DNA from: Brevundimonas sp. UBA4553 | GTDB lineage: Bacteria > Pseudomonadota > Alphaproteobacteria > Caulobacterales > Caulobacteraceae | DNA length: 64,000 nucleotides | Assembly (NCBI RefSeq): GCF_002387245.1 | Contig: NZ_DGLD01000002.1 | Location: 124,001-188,000, forward strand | Reading direction: 5' to 3' | Shown: piece after piece, positions 7,858-16,901 of the stretch | Layout: each line of letters opens with the position of its first letter | How positions within the stretch are numbered: position 1 is the first letter of the stretch | Position numbers and translations under genes: made by a program | The notes under the pieces: model-generated | Seen by the model: the letters and a program-made list of their open reading frames with translations, nothing else | Told to the model about the DNA's origin: nothing | The model's database searches: none

Positions 7858-9438
7858 ATGACGCAGGACATGACGCGCCGGGGCGCGATCGTCAGCGTGG
7901 CGGCTCTGGGGCTGGCGGGCGCGGCCAAGGCCGAGGCGTCGTCAGGCCGAGTGGAACGGTGGGGCCTGTTCGAGGTCGCCCTGTCGGCGGCGACGACGGG
8001 CAACCCCTTCGCCGTCGAGGTGGTCGGCGTCTTCACGGACGGGCGGACGACGGTGCGCGCGCCGGGATTCTATGACGGCGAGGGCGTGTGGCGGATCCGT
8101 TTCTCTCCGCCCGAAACGGGCGTGTGGCGTTGGATCAGCGAAAGCCCGCTGGCGGGCCTGAACGGCAAGCAGGGGCGGTTCGAGGTCGTAGCCCCCGGCG
8201 CCGGCAACCACGGCCCGGTCGGGGTGGTCGACACCTATCACTTCGCCCATGCGGACGGCGCACCCTACCGCCAGATCGGCACCACGGCCTATGGCTGGAC
8301 CCATCAGCCGCAGGCGAAACGGACGCAGACGCTGGAGACGTTGAAGACCGCGCCGTTCAACAAGATGCGGATGCTGGTCTTTCCCAACGCCTCGGTGAAG
8401 ACCAACGAGGCCCTGTTCCCGTTCGAGAAGACCGGACCGGGCGACAGGGACTGGGATCTGACGCGGTTCAACCCGGCCTATTTCCAGCGGCTCGAGGCCT
8501 GCGTCGCCGCCCTGGGGGCGCTGGGGATCCAGGCGGACGTCATCCTGTTCCATCCCTATGACGGGCGCTACGGCTTTGATGAGATGCCGGCGGAGGCGGA
8601 TGATCGTTACCTCCGCTATGTCGTGGCGCGGCTGGCGGCCTATCAGAACGTCTGGTGGTCGATGGCCAATGAGTTCGACATCCTGAAGACCAAGACGGAC
8701 GGCGACTGGGACCGTCTGTTCCAGGTGGTACAGGCCAGCGATCCCTACGGCCGGCTGCGGTCGATCCACAACTGGCGGCGGCTGTATGACAATGGCAAGC
8801 CCTGGGTGACCCACTCCAGCATCCAGAACGGGTCGGCCGTGCTGGACGACGCGCGGGCCGAGACCTATCGCAGCGTCTGGCAGAAGGCCGTGATCTTCGA
8901 CGAGGTCTGCTACGAGGGCTCGCTGAGCGAACGGTGGGGCAACCTGACCGGGCCGCAGATGGTGCGGGCCTTCTGGCATGGTCTGATCGCCGGAACCTAT
9001 GTCGGCCATTCGGAGTGCTTCCCCATCGACGGCGGCGAGTTCTGGCTGGGCGAAGGCGGCGAACTGCGCGGCGAGAGCGCGCCGCGGCTGGCCTTCCTGA
9101 AGACGATTATGGAGGCGGGACCGCGTCCAGGGATCGAGCCGATCGACAAGTGGTGGGAGCAGCATCTGGGCGGCGTGCCGGGGCAGTACTACATGCGCTA
9201 CTTCGGCGACGAGGCGCCGAGCGAGTGGGCCGTGGACGTGCCGCGCGACGAGATCACTGGCGGCGAACGCTTCCGGGCCGACATCATCGACACCTGGAAC
9301 ATGACGGTCGAGCCCGTGCCCGGCGTCTTCACCTTGGCGCAGAAGGACACCAAGTACTTCTTCCACGATCCGGCGCGCCCGACGCTGGCTCTGCCGGGGC
9401 GGAAGTGGATGGCGGTGCGGCTGACGCGGGTCGCCTAG
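7858..9438 (+). CDS. Secreted glycoside hydrolase with DUF5060/DUF4038-DUF5605-like domains
   Basis: This is a 526-residue exported protein. The N-terminus TRRGAIVSVAALGLAGAAKA is a twin-arginine-like signal (RR at 7-8). Residues about 32-110 form a DUF5060-type beta domain and about 120-440 a TIM-barrel glycosidase domain. Likely acid/base and nucleophile are E272 in MANEFD and E349 or E353 in FDEVCYEG; a beta domain ends the protein. The substrate is unknown; relatives act on plant or microbial polysaccharides. It lies between rpoH and rluD on the opposite strand, and its TAG overlaps the rluD stop by four bases. Confidence 0.8.
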   Translation: MTQDMTRRGAIVSVAALGLAGAAKAEASSGRVERWGLFEVALSAATTGNPFAVEVVGVFTDGRTTVRAPGFYDGEGVWRIRFSPPETGVWRWISESPLAGLNGKQGRFEVVAPGAGNHGPVGVVDTYHFAHADGAPYRQIGTTAYGWTHQPQAKRTQTLETLKTAPFNKMRMLVFPNASVKTNEALFPFEKTGPGDRDWDLTRFNPAYFQRLEACVAALGALGIQADVILFHPYDGRYGFDEMPAEADDRYLRYVVARLAAYQNVWWSMANEFDILKTKTDGDWDRLFQVVQASDPYGRLRSIHNWRRLYDNGKPWVTHSSIQNGSAVLDDARAETYRSVWQKAVIFDEVCYEGSLSERWGNLTGPQMVRAFWHGLIAGTYVGHSECFPIDGGEFWLGEGGELRGESAPRLAFLKTIMEAGPRPGIEPIDKWWEQHLGGVPGQYYMRYFGDEAPSEWAVDVPRDEITGGERFRADIIDTWNMTVEPVPGVFTLAQKDTKYFFHDPARPTLALPGRKWMAVRLTRVA

Positions 9439-10451
9439 AGCTCAGCCAGAAGGGTCTCGAGGCGCTGCATGTCCTCGGGCGGGGCGGTTTCGAAGCGCAG
9501 GGCCTGGCCGGTCACCGGATGCACGAAGCCGAGGACGGCGGCGTGCAGGGCTTGGCGGGTCAGGCTGACCTCGGCGACGGCGGCGCGAACGGGGGCGGCG
9601 GGGCTGCCCGAGCCATAGACGGGGTCGCCGAGCAGGGGCGAGCCCTTGGACGCCAGGTGGACGCGGATCTGGTGCGTGCGGCCTGTATGCAGGGTGCAGG
9701 CGACGCGGGCGGCCATGGGGGCGCCGGAAGCCTTGGCGGGCTGGCCGAAGGTGCGCTGAACAACATAGTCGGTGATGGCTTCGCGCCCGCCGCCCTTGAG
9801 CACGGCCATCTTCTTGCGGTCGTGGGGCGAGCGGCCGATCAGCGTCTCGATGCGGCCCTTCTCTGGCGAAGGCGCGCCGCGCGTCAGGGCGATATAGGTG
9901 CGCTCGATGTCGTGGGCCGCGAACAGAGCCGACAGGCCCTGGTGGGCGCGGTCGGTCTTGGCGGCCACCATGACGCCAGAGGTGTCCTTGTCCAGGCGGT
10001 GGACGATGCCCGGACGGGCCACGCCGCCAATACCCGACAGGCTGTCGCCGCAGTGGGCCAGCAGGGCGTTGACCAGGGTACCGGTCTCGCAGCCGGGCGC
10101 CGGGTGGGCGGCCATGCCGGGGGCCTTGTCGATGACGATCAGGTCGGCGTCCTCGAACAGGACCGTCAGGGGGATGGATTCCGGCAGGGGCGTGGCCGGG
10201 GCGACAGGCGGCAGGATGACGGCGTAGAGGCCGGCCTGGGCCTTCGACGAGCCGTTGGTGATCGGCCGGCCGTCACGGGTGACGGCGCCCTCGGCCAGCA
10301 GGGCTTGAAGCCGGGCGCGCGACAGGCTGGGGAAGGCGGCGGCCAAAGCCTTGTCGAGACGGACGCCCGGCGCGTCGATGCGCGCCTCGAGAATCTCGGT
10401 GTCGCCGTCTTCCGTCAGCAAAGGTTCATCGGTCATAGGGCGAAATAGCAT
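9435..10451 (-). CDS. rluD: Ribosomal large-subunit pseudouridine synthase, RluD type
   Basis: It isomerises uridines in helix 69 of 23S rRNA. An S4-like RNA-binding domain (about residues 28-75, RLDKALAAAFPSLSRARLQ) precedes the RluA catalytic domain with HRLDKDTSG; the catalytic Asp is D154 counted from the 10451 start. An alternative ATG at 10436 gives MTDEPLLTED; neither start has a clear Shine-Dalgarno. In many alphaproteobacteria this gene is next to rpoH; here the glycoside hydrolase separates them. Confidence 0.9.
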   Translation of the reverse strand: MLFRPMTDEPLLTEDGDTEILEARIDAPGVRLDKALAAAFPSLSRARLQALLAEGAVTRDGRPITNGSSKAQAGLYAVILPPVAPATPLPESIPLTVLFEDADLIVIDKAPGMAAHPAPGCETGTLVNALLAHCGDSLSGIGGVARPGIVHRLDKDTSGVMVAAKTDRAHQGLSALFAAHDIERTYIALTRGAPSPEKGRIETLIGRSPHDRKKMAVLKGGGREAITDYVVQRTFGQPAKASGAPMAARVACTLHTGRTHQIRVHLASKGSPLLGDPVYGSGSPAAPVRAAVAEVSLTRQALHAAVLGFVHPVTGQALRFETAPPEDMQRLETLLAEL

Positions 10452-10518
10452 GGCTTGCCGGGCGAGGCTTCATCGCTCCTTGCTCGTCGCATGAAACGCC
10501 TTGGGAGAGGCCGAAGAG

Positions 10519-11157
10519 ATGAAGGTTCTGATCGCCGTCACTGTCGCCGTCACGGGCGTCGTCCTGCTGTCCGGTTGCGCGACCATGAGCGAAGACCAGT
10601 GCCTGGTCGGAGACTGGGGCGGGCAGGGCTGGCGGGACGGGGTCGCCGGACATCAGATCAGCCGCTTGGACGACCATGCCAAGGCCTGCGCCAAGTATGG
10701 CGTGGCGCCGAACATGAGCGCCTATATGGCGTCGCGCGAAGATGGTCTGAGGACCTATTGCACCTGGGAGAACGGCTTCCGGCAGGGACGGCAGGGAAGC
10801 AGCTATGGCGGGGTGTGCGCGCCGGTCGAGGAGCGCGACTTCCTGCCGGCCTATGAGGATGGACGCCGGATCTACGTGGTCGAGCAGGCGGTGTCCTCGG
10901 CGGAGAGCGCGCTGAACTCGGCGATCAGCCGCATCGACGACCGCGAGGACAAGCTTGACGCCAAGGAGCGGGAGTTGCGTCAGGACGGGCTGACCGACGA
11001 GCAGCGCGAACGCATCCGCGACCGTATCCGCGAGGTGCGCGGCGAGATCCGCGATGCACGCCGTGACGCAAGGCAGGCGGAGGACGACCTGCGCCATGCC
11101 GAGGTCGAGGCGCGGCTGGTGATCGGGATGATCGGCGGGCGTTACGGCATCTGGTGA
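10519..11157 (+). CDS. DUF2799-like lipoprotein with C-terminal coiled coil
   Basis: From the ATG at 10519 the product starts with a lipoprotein signal (MKVLIAVTVAVTGVVLLSGC, lipidated Cys at 20). Residues 25-120 resemble DUF2799 (DWGGQGWRDGVAGH and CTWENGFRQGRQG). Residues about 125-200 are a strongly charged heptad-rich helix (DDREDKLDAKERELRQDG, RDRIREVRGEIRDARRDARQ), so the protein is probably a periplasmic or outer-membrane-anchored coiled coil. An in-frame TTG at 10501 is an alternative start. The function is unknown. Confidence 0.75.
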   Translation: MKVLIAVTVAVTGVVLLSGCATMSEDQCLVGDWGGQGWRDGVAGHQISRLDDHAKACAKYGVAPNMSAYMASREDGLRTYCTWENGFRQGRQGSSYGGVCAPVEERDFLPAYEDGRRIYVVEQAVSSAESALNSAISRIDDREDKLDAKERELRQDGLTDEQRERIRDRIREVRGEIRDARRDARQAEDDLRHAEVEARLVIGMIGGRYGIW

Positions 11158-11165
11158 ATACGACA

Positions 11166-11194
11166 ACGCCCGCCTTCCATGAGAAGGCGGGCGT
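11166..11194. terminator. Bidirectional terminator between the lipoprotein gene and fba
   Basis: ACGCCCGCCTTC (11166-11177) pairs perfectly with 11183-11194 across a five-base loop. TTT follows on the plus strand, so it can end both converging transcripts. Confidence 0.8.
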
Positions 11195-11222
11195 TTCAGT
11201 CTGTCTAGCCTGTTGAGGCCGA

Positions 11223-12287
11223 TCAGCCGATGCGCGGGTCCAGATCGCCGGCGGCGTAGAGCTTGGCCATCTGGGCGGTGGACAGGGGCTTGATCTTGGA
11301 GGCCTGACCTTCGCAGCCGAACTGCTGATAGCGCTCGACGCACAGCTTCTTCATGGCTTCCTTGGCAGGCTTCAGGTAGGCGCGCGGATCGAACTCGCTG
11401 GGCTTTTCGGCCAGAACCTTGCGGATGGCGCCGGTGATGGCCATGCGGTTGTCGGTGTCGATGTTGATCTTGCGCACGCCGTGCTTGATGCCGCGCTGGA
11501 TCTCCTCGACCGGCACGCCCCAGGTCTGGGGCATCTGGCCGCCATAGGCGTTGATGATATCCTGCAGGTCCTGCGGCACCGACGACGAGCCGTGCATCAC
11601 CAGATGGGTGTTGGGCAGGCGGCGGTGGATTTCTTCGATCACGTTCATGGCCAGGACGTCGCCGTCCGGCTGGCGCGTGAACTTGTAGGCGCCGTGCGAG
11701 GTGCCCATGGCGATGGCCAGGGCGTCGACCTTGGTGGCCTTGACGAAGTCGACGGCCTGATCCGGGTCGGTCAGCAGTTGCGAGTGGTCCAGCTTGCCCT
11801 CGAAGCCGTGGCCGTCTTCGGCCTCGCCCATGCCGGTCTCCAGCGAGCCGAGCACGCCCAGTTCACCCTCGACCGAGACGCCGCAGCTGTGGGCCATCTC
11901 GGTGACGCGACGGGTGACGTCGACGTTGTATTCGTAGGAGGCGGGGGTCTTGGCGTCTTCTTCCAGCGAGCCGTCCATCATCACCGAGGTGAAGCCGTAC
12001 TGGATGGCGGTGGCGCAGGTCGCCGGGCCGTTGCCGTGGTCCTGGTGCATGCAGACCGGGATGTGCGGATAGAGCTCGGCCAGACCGTCGATCAGCTTGG
12101 CCAGGATGATGTCGTTGGCGTAGTTGCGGGCGCCGCGCGAGGCCTGGATGATGACCGGGGCGTTGACCTGATGGGCCGCCTCCATGATCGCCAGACCCTG
12201 CTCCATGTTGTTGATGTTGTAGGCGGGCAGGCCGTAATCGTTCTCCGCCGCGTGGTCGAGCAGTTGTCGCAGCGTGATGCGCGCCAT
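11223..12287 (-). CDS. fba: Class II fructose-bisphosphate aldolase
   Basis: It reversibly cleaves fructose-1,6-bisphosphate to DHAP and glyceraldehyde-3-phosphate and is zinc dependent. It is a 354-residue class IIB (CBB-type) enzyme with PVCMHQDHGN carrying Zn-binding His, VEGELGVLGSLETGM, and NIDTDNRMAITGAIRK at the phosphate site. It is the last of the gap-pgk-fba group on the minus strand, an arrangement common in alphaproteobacteria. A hairpin separates it from pgk, so it may have its own promoter. Confidence 0.95.
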   Translation of the reverse strand: MARITLRQLLDHAAENDYGLPAYNINNMEQGLAIMEAAHQVNAPVIIQASRGARNYANDIILAKLIDGLAELYPHIPVCMHQDHGNGPATCATAIQYGFTSVMMDGSLEEDAKTPASYEYNVDVTRRVTEMAHSCGVSVEGELGVLGSLETGMGEAEDGHGFEGKLDHSQLLTDPDQAVDFVKATKVDALAIAMGTSHGAYKFTRQPDGDVLAMNVIEEIHRRLPNTHLVMHGSSSVPQDLQDIINAYGGQMPQTWGVPVEEIQRGIKHGVRKINIDTDNRMAITGAIRKVLAEKPSEFDPRAYLKPAKEAMKKLCVERYQQFGCEGQASKIKPLSTAQMAKLYAAGDLDPRIG

Positions 12288-12399
12288 GGGTAGTCTCCTG
12301 AACCGGTATTATTTTGCTGAGGCTTTAGCCCGGCCGCGCGGGGAAGTCACGCCGGGTTACAGGACCAATCCCGCGTTCTGTGACGCTTTCGAGATGAGA

Positions 12400-12427
12400 A
12401 ACGCCGCCTCCACGGGGAGGCGGCGTT
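12400..12427 (-). terminator. Terminator after pgk
   Basis: A perfect 12-bp stem (12400-12411 with 12416-12427) with a four-base loop lies 22 bases beyond the pgk stop. On the minus strand it is followed by TTTCTC. Confidence 0.7.
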
Positions 12428-12449
12428 AAAAAGCAGACCAGAGGTCAGG

Positions 12450-13643
12450 TCAGGCGCGCAGGGCCTCGACGCCCGGCAGGACCTTGCCCTCCATCCATTC
12501 CAGGAAGGCGCCGCCGGCGGTGGAGACGAAGGTCATGTCGTCGGCCGTGCCTGCGTGGTTCAGGGCCGCGACGGTGTCGCCGCCGCCGGCCACGGCGACC
12601 AGCTTGCCAGCCTTGGCCAGTTCGGCGGCGTGCCTGGCGGCGGCCACGGTGGCCTTGTCGAACGGCGGGACCTCGAACACGCCCAGCGGCCCGTTCCAGA
12701 TCAGGGTTTTCGACAGGTCCATGGCGCGGGTCAGGCGGGCGACGGTTTCAGGACCGGCGTCCAGGATCAGGTCGTCGGCGGCGATACGGTCGAGGCCGCG
12801 CACGCCCGATTCGATGCCCGGCTTCACGCCCTTGGCGACCACGACGTCGACCGGCAGCAGCAGTTCGCAGCCCTTCTGACGGGCTTCCTCGATGATCTCC
12901 AGCGCGGTGTCGGCCAGGTCCTTTTCGCACAGCGAACCGCCGACATCGACGCCCTGGGCGTGCAGGAAGGTGTTGGCCATGCCGCCGCCGATGGCCAGGT
13001 AGTCCAGCTTGGCGACCAGGTTCTTGAGCAGGTCCAGCTTGGTCGACACCTTGGCGCCGCCGACGATGCCGATGACCGGCTTCTGCGGGCTGCCGAGAGC
13101 GGCGTCGAGCGCTGAGAGTTCGCGAGCCATGGCGCAACCGGCGTAGGCGGGCAGAAGGCGGGCCAGACCCTCGGTCGAGGCGTGGGCGCGGTGCGCGGCC
13201 GAGAAGGCGTCGTTGACGTAGAGGTCGCCCAGTTCCGCCAGTTGAGCGGCGAAGGCCGGGTCGTTCTTTTCCTCGCCCTTGTGGAAGCGGACGTTCTCCA
13301 GCAGCAGCACGCCCCCGGCGTCCAGATCCGCCACGGCGGCCTTGGCCTCGTCGCCCACGCAGTCGTCGGCGAAGCGCACGGGCCCGTGCAGCAACAGTTC
13401 AAGCGGCTCGACCACAGGGCGCAGGCTCATCGCGGCCACGCGCTCGCCCTTGGGGCGGTCGAAGTGGGCCAGCAGCACCACCTTGGCGCCGGCTTCACGC
13501 AGACGGTGGATGGTCGGCAGTGCGGCCTTCAGACGGGTGTCGTCCGTGACCTTGCCGCCCTCCATCGGCACGTTGAAATCCACGCGGACCAGAGCGGTCT
13601 GGCCGGACAGGTCAGCGGCGTCGTCGAGAGTGCGGAAGGTCAT
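12450..13643 (-). CDS. pgk: Phosphoglycerate kinase
   Basis: It interconverts 1,3-bisphosphoglycerate and 3-phosphoglycerate with ADP/ATP. The 397-residue product has the substrate-binding RVDFNVPMEGGKVTDDTR near the N-terminus, the central GGAKVSTK hinge segment and the C-terminal nucleotide site VAGGGDTVAAL. The start at 13643 (MTFRTLDD) has GGAG upstream. The frame runs further upstream to 13829, but that extension translates the repeat element at 13660-13703 and looks non-coding. Confidence 0.95.
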   Translation of the reverse strand: MTFRTLDDAADLSGQTALVRVDFNVPMEGGKVTDDTRLKAALPTIHRLREAGAKVVLLAHFDRPKGERVAAMSLRPVVEPLELLLHGPVRFADDCVGDEAKAAVADLDAGGVLLLENVRFHKGEEKNDPAFAAQLAELGDLYVNDAFSAAHRAHASTEGLARLLPAYAGCAMARELSALDAALGSPQKPVIGIVGGAKVSTKLDLLKNLVAKLDYLAIGGGMANTFLHAQGVDVGGSLCEKDLADTALEIIEEARQKGCELLLPVDVVVAKGVKPGIESGVRGLDRIAADDLILDAGPETVARLTRAMDLSKTLIWNGPLGVFEVPPFDKATVAAARHAAELAKAGKLVAVAGGGDTVAALNHAGTADDMTFVSTAGGAFLEWMEGKVLPGVEALRA

Positions 13644-13659
13644 GGGAACTCCAGGTCTT

Positions 13660-13703
13660 CCTTCTCCCTGTGGGAGAAGGTGGCCCGCAGGGCCGGATGA
13701 GGG
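13660..13703 (+). repeat. Palindromic intergenic repeat, copy A
   Basis: CCTTCTCCC-TGT-GGGAGAAGG (13660-13680) is a perfect 9-bp stem. It is followed by a second small stem GGCCC-GCA-GGGCC (13682-13694) and CGGATGAGGG. The same layout recurs at 54532-54580 and, inverted, at 54626-54674. It lies between pgk and the DUF559 gene. Confidence 0.8.
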
Positions 13704-13732
13704 TCGAAGGTATCCGTCGGCGTAAGCCGTGG

Positions 13733-14086
13733 TCAGGACGCGATCAAGCGGGCGTGTGTACGAATAGCGGCGACGACGCTGTCGGGTTCGCTCAATACCT
13801 GGGTGTTGGTGAAGCGCAGGACGGTCCAACCCAAGGCCTCCAGCTCGATCTGCCGCAGATGATCGCTTGTCACGACCTCGTCCCGATCATGGACCCCGCC
13901 GTCGATTTCGATGACCAGCCTCAAACGATCGCAGGCGAGATCCGCGACATAGCGACCGATCGGATGCTGGCGACGGAACTTGTGGCCGTCGATCCGTCCG
14001 CTGCGCAGCAAGGCCCAAACGCGCTGCTCTGCAAGGCCGGATTTTTGTCGAAGCGTGCGGGTGAAGACGGTGCGTTCCACAGTCAT
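13733..14086 (-). CDS. DUF559 endonuclease-like protein
   Basis: This 117-residue protein has a DUF559 fold related to very-short-patch/restriction-like endonucleases: LAEQRVWALLRSGR, KFRRQHPIGRYVADLAC with an Asp, LVIEIDGGVHD with the Glu-x-Asp pair, and LGWTVLRFTNTQVL. The PIG..VAD..C and IEIDG segments supply the candidate metal-binding residues. It sits alone between gap and pgk, and palindromic repeats lie on both sides (13660-13703 and 14143-14167). Any DNA target is unknown. Confidence 0.85.
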   Translation of the reverse strand: MTVERTVFTRTLRQKSGLAEQRVWALLRSGRIDGHKFRRQHPIGRYVADLACDRLRLVIEIDGGVHDRDEVVTSDHLRQIELEALGWTVLRFTNTQVLSEPDSVVAAIRTHARLIAS

Positions 14087-14142
14087 GGCCGCCGACCCTC
14101 ACCCTTTCGCGCAGCCAATCGCCTTCGGCTCTTGGGCGCTCA

Positions 14143-14167
14143 AGCCCTCTCCCAGTGGGAGAGGGCT
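14143..14167. repeat. Palindromic intergenic repeat, copy B
   Basis: AGCCCTCTCCC-AGT-GGGAGAGGGCT is a perfect 11-bp stem with a three-base loop, 14 bases beyond the gap stop codon. It is a variant of the CTCCC/GGGAG element and may also end gap transcription. A partial CCCTCACCCTT motif lies at 14096-14106, next to the DUF559 start. Confidence 0.75.
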
Positions 14168-14180
14168 CAGCATTTCCTCC

Positions 14181-15188
<1,008 letters not shown>

Positions 15189-15302
15189 GGGGAGGTCTCC
15201 TGAACGAGGTCGGTTATGATTGGCGCCTTAGTGGGACGGCGCGCGCACGGTTGCAACCCCGCCGCCGTAACAAGGTGTGATCGCCTGTAACCGAAGCAAG
15301 GC

Positions 15303-16598
15303 CTAGGAGGCGCGGCGCATCAGGCGGCTGACCCCCGTCTGGCTGTCGAGGACCTCTAGCGCCGACACGCGCCCCGCGTCGTCGCGGATGAAACGAATAC
15401 GGCGATAGGGCTCGTCCATGTCGAAGAAGAGGTCGGGCGACAGGGGGCGCAGCCGCCAGGCCGGGCGACGTTCGTTGCGCCAGATCAGACCCTCTTCGGT
15501 CGCCTGCACCACGGACCCGCCATAGGCGCCGAGGTAGGCGGCGGCGTCGAACGGGGCGGAGCCGGCGTCGAGCGCTTCGCCCACCCAGGCGGCCTGGGTC
15601 GCGGCGGCGGGGGCTGCGTTGGCCTGACCGGCGAGGGCGGCTTTCCAGGCTGTGCTCAGCGCCTCTTCGGCAGGGACGGCCACGTCTGGACGAACGCCGA
15701 CCTTTTCCCAGTTGGCGCCGGTCAGGGGATTGGTCGGCGAACCGGTGGATATGAAGACGCGATAGCCCGAGGGCGTGAAGACCGGGCCCCCCGGATTGGC
15801 CGCGCCGCCCGAGGTCTCGCCGACGATGACCGCGCGTTTCGCGGCCTGCAGGGTGTAGGCGAAGGCCTCCGCCGCCGAGCCGGTGCGGCCGCTGATCAGG
15901 ACATAGACCGGCACGTCCAGACGCGGCGCGGCGTGGGGCTGGGCGGGGGCCTCGCTGCTTTCGCCCTCGCGGGAGTGGAAGCGGTTATAGACGTCCGCGT
16001 CCGGCCCGACGAAGGCGCTGACCAGATAGCCGACCATGGCGGGCGACCCGCCGCCGTTATTACGCAGGTCGATGAGGACGGCGTCGGCGCCGGAGATCAG
16101 TTGCAGGGCGGCGTCGACCTGTTTGCGGGCCGGGTCGTCGGCTCTTTCGAAGTCGGCGAACATCCTCATGTCGATCAGGCCGACATTGCCGGGCAGGATC
16201 TGGACCGCGCGGAAACCCTGGCCGCCGCGGGCGGCGACGACGGGGAAGGGGACTGGGGAGAGGCCGGATGACGTGGCCGCCGATGGGGTATGGATGACCG
16301 CGGGCGATGTCGGTCGGCCGACGCTGAAATGCTGGTCCCAGGGTTCCAGTTGCGCTGTCAGCGCCGTTTCCAGATCGCGTGGATCGGTGAAGGCGTCGTA
16401 GCGGCCGGCGGCCGCTTCGGCTTCCAGCGCTGCGGCGATGGTCTCGGCCTTGGCGGGGTCGAAATAGGTCTGACGGATCGCGGCGGCGACCTGGGCCGCC
16501 ACGACCCGCGGCTCGGCAGGGGCTGCATCCTGGCGCGCCAGGGCCGGCGAGGCGGCCATCAGCAGGGCGACGACGAGGGCGGGGGCGTGCGCTTTCAT
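15303..16598 (-). CDS. Secreted S41-family peptidase
   Basis: The start at 16598 (MKAHAPALVVALLMAASPALA) gives a clear Sec signal peptide; an upstream ATG at 16607 is less likely. Residues about 27-95 form the IRBP-like N-terminal helical domain. The tail-specific protease core carries DAVLIDLRNNGGGSP and SGRTGSAAEAFAYTLQ, with the catalytic Ser at about 241. No PDZ domain is evident, so it is a short S41 type and not a CtpA. A C-terminal beta segment ends the protein. The substrate is unknown. Confidence 0.85.
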   Translation of the reverse strand: MKAHAPALVVALLMAASPALARQDAAPAEPRVVAAQVAAAIRQTYFDPAKAETIAAALEAEAAAGRYDAFTDPRDLETALTAQLEPWDQHFSVGRPTSPAVIHTPSAATSSGLSPVPFPVVAARGGQGFRAVQILPGNVGLIDMRMFADFERADDPARKQVDAALQLISGADAVLIDLRNNGGGSPAMVGYLVSAFVGPDADVYNRFHSREGESSEAPAQPHAAPRLDVPVYVLISGRTGSAAEAFAYTLQAAKRAVIVGETSGGAANPGGPVFTPSGYRVFISTGSPTNPLTGANWEKVGVRPDVAVPAEEALSTAWKAALAGQANAAPAAATQAAWVGEALDAGSAPFDAAAYLGAYGGSVVQATEEGLIWRNERRPAWRLRPLSPDLFFDMDEPYRRIRFIRDDAGRVSALEVLDSQTGVSRLMRRAS

Positions 16599-16652
16599 GC
16601 CCGCCACCTTATGCCGCCGCCGCGCCTTGGCGAGTGAACTCGCGGTAAGGTC

Positions 16653-16901
16653 TCAGCAGCAGCGGAAGGCGCCGCCAGCCCCGAAGCGTCGCGCTTCGTG
16701 CAGGCGGAAGAAGGCGGTGCGATCCAGCGGCGGCTGCTCGGGGTGGGTGGCCTCGGCGTGGGCGACATAGACCTCATAGTCGGGCTGGCCGACCATGAGG
16801 CTGGCGGTGCGGCGGGCGTCCTTGCCCCACCGCACCAGGGTGTCGCGGCAGGCGCAGAGCAGGTCTGCGCCGCCGGCGGCATCGGGCGCGGGCCTAGGCA
16901 C
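16653..16901 (-). CDS. ybdD: YbdD/YjiX-family small protein
   Basis: This is an 82-residue protein of the family always found with CstA-type transporters. It keeps YEVYVAHAEATHPEQPPLDRTAFF and a terminal FRCC. It starts at GTG 16901, overlapping the cstA stop by eight bases, so translation is coupled. Its precise role is unproven; a part in pyruvate or peptide uptake with CstA/BtsT is the usual view. Confidence 0.88.
   Translation of the reverse strand: MPRPAPDAAGGADLLCACRDTLVRWGKDARRTASLMVGQPDYEVYVAHAEATHPEQPPLDRTAFFRLHEARRFGAGGAFRCC

Noticed and set aside
13644..13829. N-terminal extension of Pgk upstream of 13643
   Set aside because: The extension translates an intergenic repeat, while the SD and conserved N-terminus fit the start at 13643.
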